A stretch of 64,000 nucleotides of DNA from positions 3,067,001-3,131,000 of the forward strand of contig NC_083508.1 in the NCBI RefSeq assembly GCF_032362555.1, given 5' to 3'. Source of the stretch: Amyelois transitella. Taxonomy: Eukaryota > Arthropoda > Insecta > Lepidoptera > Pyralidae. Of the stretch, positions 60,663 through 64,000 are shown piece after piece (the stretch's first letter is position 1; each line of letters begins with the position of its first letter). The translations under genes and the position numbers were made by a program. A model generated the notes under the pieces. The model was given only the letters and a program-made list of their open reading frames with translations, made no database searches and had not been told where the DNA came from.

Positions 60663-62768
60663 TTATTCCAAAGGATTTGTCTTATCCACTGAAACTTCGT
60701 CGATCTCCATTTCTGCTTCTTCCTCTACCGCTGATTCTAATAAGTCAATAGCTTCTGAAAATAATTTTAATTTATTGAATTTTGCATACTTTGGCCTGAT
60801 GTGTGATATATATGGATCCGAAGTTATTAAAAAGTTATGAAGAATGTCTTCATTATTCTGAATCCTTCCCATTTTCCGAGTGTGTTGCTCCCTTGTATTT
60901 CTAAATTCCTTATTTCTTGCTTCGGATGCTTCTTCCGACATTATTCCAATAGGCAGACAAGAGAAATGTCGGCAAATATCAGCCCCATGTATGAGCAGCT
61001 TGTGCACACTTGCTGGCATATTGTACCATGGATAGAGGTGTACAAAAAGTTCAGCTGTCTCTCTGCAATATTCCCGGAATTTCTCGATGTTGATGGCATT
61101 CCCAGAGGATATGACCTGCAAGATCACAGCGAAATGCCTAATGAGATTCTCATCAATCTTCGTAATCTGTGCACTCTTCTGGTATTCTCTGAAAAATTTT
61201 CTTGCAGTGTTGCCATCGTTCGTAGTTCCGAAGCCCTGTTTAACAATATCTATCAAGAGTCCCATCTGCTCTTTGAATTGTTGTTGCGTGAAATCCTTCC
61301 TTGCTTTCTTGAGGTTTTTATTTTCACCTCGTGCACACCACATCTCGAAGTCCATATTGTACGATATGTGCAATAGACACTCCATGCTTCTGATCCACAT
61401 GTGAAGTGTAGAGAGTCCGTACTGGTACACCTCATCCCGAACTGGTCTTGAGAATACTTCTGGTAAGTTATTCATTTCACTGGGTTTTGCCAGACATATA
61501 TTGCAAGTCGCTGCAGATGGAGTATCGGTGATGATTGTAGCTATCTTGCCATCAATCATCGTCATGTGCAGATCATGACTGATCTCGACTTCCCCGCATC
61601 TTGACACAGTCAGGTTTCGGATTTCTTCTTTCATCGCAGCTTCTTCTTGTTTGATGAATTCGCTGGTTTCCTTTGCGAACTGAAACTTCACTGGTCTACA
61701 GTAAAACGTGGAAGAAGGTTTTGGATTTTCCCAGATCAGCACATTGTCAGACTCAAGCTTTAATGGCACAAGACTCGTCATGAATACTGATGAATCATCG
61801 AAGTCAGGTTGCCCGCTTTTCTGTCTGTAATTACTTTGTGCTGAAGATCCGTCGAATCCCCATTTGCTGGTCATTTTTAGATGTCCATCTGGGAGATTTA
61901 GAGGTTCGCCAACAACTTGCAGGATCCTCTGTACAGTCAAATTCAGTAATGACTGCAATTTCACCTTTGCTCCATCTTCAGTTACTTCAATATCAGACGT
62001 ATCCGGATAGCATTTCTTCTTAGCTTTCAACAGTTTGTAGTACGAAGGAAGCTGTGCAGAACCTTCGTAGTTTGTCAAGAAAGCCCTTAGCGTCAAATAT
62101 CTCCATTTTGACAAATCCAGTGAAGTAGCAAGGGCCAAAGCTTGATCTTCCTCGAGAGTTTCCTTCTTCTCCTTGTGAAACAAATATGTTTGAACTTCGT
62201 GTGCTCGTTCTGGGTTTTTCATAAGGTGCCCAATCACTTGGGCAAGGTCGATTTTTCCTTCCGATTTCAGGTTAGAGACGAGAGCAAAAGACAACTCATC
62301 TGCTGTATAGTCAGTTAATGTACCTGACCGTCTTTTTTTTTGCTTGTTTCCCAGGTCAGAAAATGGTTTTCTGACCGGACTTTCTGTAGAAGTGCTCATA
62401 TCCTTTGTAACAGAAGATGTGGATGGAGTGACGTAATCTGTAGGCTCTGGTAGCTGATTTTCTTCCTCTATGGTATCTTCAAAAATCTTCGCGAGATTCA
62501 GGTTATTGCACACAGGCCACTTGATTCTTTCCTCTAACCAGCCCATATGTTTATTCATAAATGTTTTCTGAGTTCTGTTTGCCGCGGTCCATCTGCGATT
62601 CAAGTTGACAGTGATGGATCTTGAAAACTTTAATATTTCTTCAGAATCTTGGTCACAAACACTGAGTGGAATACCAGCCAAAATCGCTTGATGGAGCCTT
62701 TTATAATCCTTGAGGTCGCCTTCTCGTAGAAATATGTAGAAGTCCAAGTTGGTTCCAAATCGAGTCAT
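60663..62768 (-). CDS. RAG1-core / Transib-type transposase
   Basis: A 701-aa uninterrupted frame from the ATG at 62768 (a GTG lies 9 codons upstream). Numbering from that GTG, it keeps the landmarks of the RAG1 core: Asp315 (KWGFDGSSAQ), Asp415 (MTMIDGK), zinc pair CNIC (431, 434), zinc histidines in VHKLLIH (598, 603; RAG1 has HKTLAH) and Glu625 in SEEASEARNKEFRN (RAG1 SEGNESGNKLFRR). Order and spacing fit the DDE plus ZnH2 layout of RAG1 and Transib transposases, which cut at CAC-type ends. The N terminus (1-230) is not recognised beyond a basic Ser/Thr-rich linker; no RING finger is seen. Many insects carry similar unnamed proteins. A LINE abuts its 5' side. A domesticated gene is possible but less likely without introns. 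No stop or frameshift. Confidence 0.8.
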   Translation of the reverse strand: MTRFGTNLDFYIFLREGDLKDYKRLHQAILAGIPLSVCDQDSEEILKFSRSITVNLNRRWTAANRTQKTFMNKHMGWLEERIKWPVCNNLNLAKIFEDTIEEENQLPEPTDYVTPSTSSVTKDMSTSTESPVRKPFSDLGNKQKKRRSGTLTDYTADELSFALVSNLKSEGKIDLAQVIGHLMKNPERAHEVQTYLFHKEKKETLEEDQALALATSLDLSKWRYLTLRAFLTNYEGSAQLPSYYKLLKAKKKCYPDTSDIEVTEDGAKVKLQSLLNLTVQRILQVVGEPLNLPDGHLKMTSKWGFDGSSAQSNYRQKSGQPDFDDSSVFMTSLVPLKLESDNVLIWENPKPSSTFYCRPVKFQFAKETSEFIKQEEAAMKEEIRNLTVSRCGEVEISHDLHMTMIDGKIATIITDTPSAATCNICLAKPSEMNNLPEVFSRPVRDEVYQYGLSTLHMWIRSMECLLHISYNMDFEMWCARGENKNLKKARKDFTQQQFKEQMGLLIDIVKQGFGTTNDGNTARKFFREYQKSAQITKIDENLIRHFAVILQVISSGNAINIEKFREYCRETAELFVHLYPWYNMPASVHKLLIHGADICRHFSCLPIGIMSEEASEARNKEFRNTREQHTRKMGRIQNNEDILHNFLITSDPYISHIRPKYAKFNKLKLFSEAIDLLESAVEEEAEMEIDEVSVDKTNPLE

Positions 62769-62795
62769 GGTATGTAGATGATAATAGAGCGTCAC

Positions 62796-64000
62796 TGATT
62801 TTATGGAGATGTATCTTCTTCAACAGTTCAATTGGTAGTGATTTTTCCATTCTGTCATCCTGCATTTCCGCCGTCAGGCGGAAATGTGGGGTGCTGTTCA
62901 GGGCTTGTGGCCCTCTTCAGCGACTATCATCGCTGCCTGCAGCGGCAGGCAGGTCACTGAGCGTGGCCGTGGCGGCCACTAATTTGGTCTTCCCGCGGGG
63001 TCAACAGGCGCTGCGGGTGCGGCGCCTGCAGTGGTGCTCGCTGTGATGACGGCTTCTCTGGGTGATGGCCAGTGTCTTCGGTCCGGCGGGCGAGCGTGCA
63101 GTGGCGCGATGCCCACGAGATGCGGGTGCGCCGACCTGTCCGCCCTGCCGAACATGTCACTGGCCAGACGCGAGATGAATGCGTCCAGGCCCTCCCATTT
63201 AAGGTCCCGCTGGATCGTCGCGTTCCTCACGTACCGTGGGGCCCCGACGATGTCGCGGAGACTTTGGTTTTCTTGAGCACGGAGGCGACGCCTGTAGGTC
63301 TCCGCGACATAGGCGTACCACGCCGGGGCTGCGTACGTGAGGCGGGATCTGATGTACGTTTTGTAGATCCCGAGCTTCGTCTTCAGCGGGAGGCTGGAGG
63401 AGAGCACTGGACGGAGTCTTCCTTTGGCCGTCTTCACTGCTTGCACCACTGAGTCGACGTGGGTCTTCAGGCGAAGACCACGGTCGATCTTGACCCCGAG
63501 GTACGTGACGTGTGGCTGCCACGCCACGTCCTTCCCGAAGAGCGTCAGGGGCGGCGGTGGGGCGGCGTTCCCGGAGATCAGAGCCTGCGTTTTCGCCACG
63601 TTCACCGACAGTCTCCACTTGTGGAGCCAATCTGGCAGGGCGTCTAGCGCTTTTTGGACTTTCTTGGCGGCGTGCTTCGCGCTCATGGATACCGCGAAGT
63701 ACGCCGCGTCGTCGGCGTAGAGGGCCAGCTTGGCTCCATCTGCGACCGGAATGTCGTCGGTGTACGCGGCGTAGCAGGCCGGGCTCAGGCAGCTCCCCTG
63801 AGGAACGCCAGCCCGGACGGGTTTCTCCGAAGATACGGCGTCTTCGACCGCCACCCTGATCTTCCGCTCGTTCAGGAAGGAGGCCACAATCCTGATGATT
63901 CTTCTTGGAATGGGGCTCTTCGACAGTTTGTATAGCAACCCCTCGTGCCATACTCTGTCGAAGGCCTTTTCGTTGTCTAGGAGCACAACAGCCACGGTCT
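62796..64000 (-). mobile_element. Jockey-like LINE, 3' end, runs off the window
   Basis: Reverse transcriptase ORF plus about 120-180 bp of GC-rich 3' UTR containing a perfect hairpin CATTTCCGCC-GTCA-GGCGGAAATG at 62863-62886. The exact 3' boundary with the RAG1-like element is not visible (no A-tail). High GC and CpG content contrasts with the surroundings, suggesting a young insertion. Confidence 0.8.
62979..63998 (-). CDS. Non-LTR reverse transcriptase, C-terminal part
   Basis: The frame is open to the right edge (N terminus missing), about 340 aa. Reverse transcriptase motifs: LLDNEKAFDRVWHEGLLYKL (motif A region), AGVPQGSCLSPACYAAYTDD (motif B) and ALYADDAAYFAVS with the catalytic Asp pair (motif C), then VTYLGVKIDRGLRLKTHV (thumb). 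This order and wording are those of Jockey-clade elements. After the thumb comes RLTYAAPAWYAYV and an alanine/proline-rich end. No endonuclease part is inside the window. Confidence 0.92.
   Translation of the reverse strand, partial: TVAVVLLDNEKAFDRVWHEGLLYKLSKSPIPRRIIRIVASFLNERKIRVAVEDAVSSEKPVRAGVPQGSCLSPACYAAYTDDIPVADGAKLALYADDAAYFAVSMSAKHAAKKVQKALDALPDWLHKWRLSVNVAKTQALISGNAAPPPPLTLFGKDVAWQPHVTYLGVKIDRGLRLKTHVDSVVQAVKTAKGRLRPVLSSSLPLKTKLGIYKTYIRSRLTYAAPAWYAYVAETYRRRLRAQENQSLRDIVGAPRYVRNATIQRDLKWEGLDAFISRLASDMFGRADRSAHPHLVGIAPLHARPPDRRHWPSPREAVITASTTAGAAPAAPVDPAGRPN

Noticed and set aside
60837-61404. Plus-strand open frames of 105-179 aa
   Set aside because: Antisense shadows of the RAG1-type transposase; no independent family features.
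63031-63951. Several GC-rich open frames on both strands
   Set aside because: Shadows of the Jockey-like reverse transcriptase caused by high GC content.

Overview
ORGANISM. This is nuclear DNA of an insect, most probably a moth or butterfly. The genes have short coding exons with GT..AG introns, AT-rich introns and AATAAA signals. The encoded proteins are closest, as I recall the families, to insect dopamine transporter, Orai, ERK, SMIM14, ZCCHC8, mRpS22 and MORN3. The dispersed repeats (tRNA-derived SINEs, non-LTR ends tailing into ATGT repeats, the 'gaggaaatctgcacatcg' SINE body) are of a type I know from Lepidoptera. No species can be named from the window alone. LAYOUT. 1-18.8 kb: minus-strand 5' half of the dopamine transporter gene (seven coding exons seen, the rest lies left of base 1). 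An intronless LRR gene sits antisense in its large intron, and a damaged duplicate of the first coding exon sits nearby. 18.8-29.1 kb: gene-poor and rich in mobile DNA. It holds repeat copies, a 3.3-kb element with two 910-bp inverted arms (22366-25650), and a complete piggyBac element with TTAA flanks, matching ends and an open transposase (26751-29099). 29.5-32.7 kb: SMIM14 (+). 35.2-40.0 kb: ZCCHC8 of the NEXT complex (-), divergent from mRpS22 (+, 40.9-43.5 kb). 44.0-47.7 kb: MORN3 (+), convergent with Orai (-, 49.8-53.9 kb). Orai is divergent from the first coding exon of ERK/rolled (+, 54.7 kb), whose first intron runs at least 9 kb to the right edge. That intron holds a THAP-bearing fragment with inverted ends, a LINE 3' part, an uninterrupted RAG1/Transib-type transposase ORF (60663-62768, -) and a Jockey-like LINE that runs off the right edge. 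HOW THINGS FIT. The genes do not form one pathway: dopamine reuptake, nuclear RNA surveillance, mitochondrial translation, store-operated calcium entry and MAPK signalling are simply neighbours. Two head-to-head pairs (ZCCHC8/mRpS22 and Orai/ERK) have under 1 kb between start codons and may share promoters. The convergent MORN3-Orai pair matches, from memory, the human ORAI1-MORN3 arrangement on 12q24.31, where ZCCHC8 also lies, so part of this order may be ancient. The most notable items are the RAG1-core transposase with its catalytic and zinc residues in place, the 910-bp inverted arms, the truncated in-frame DAT exon copy that keeps its splice donor, and a SINE family and a LINE that share the same 3' tail.
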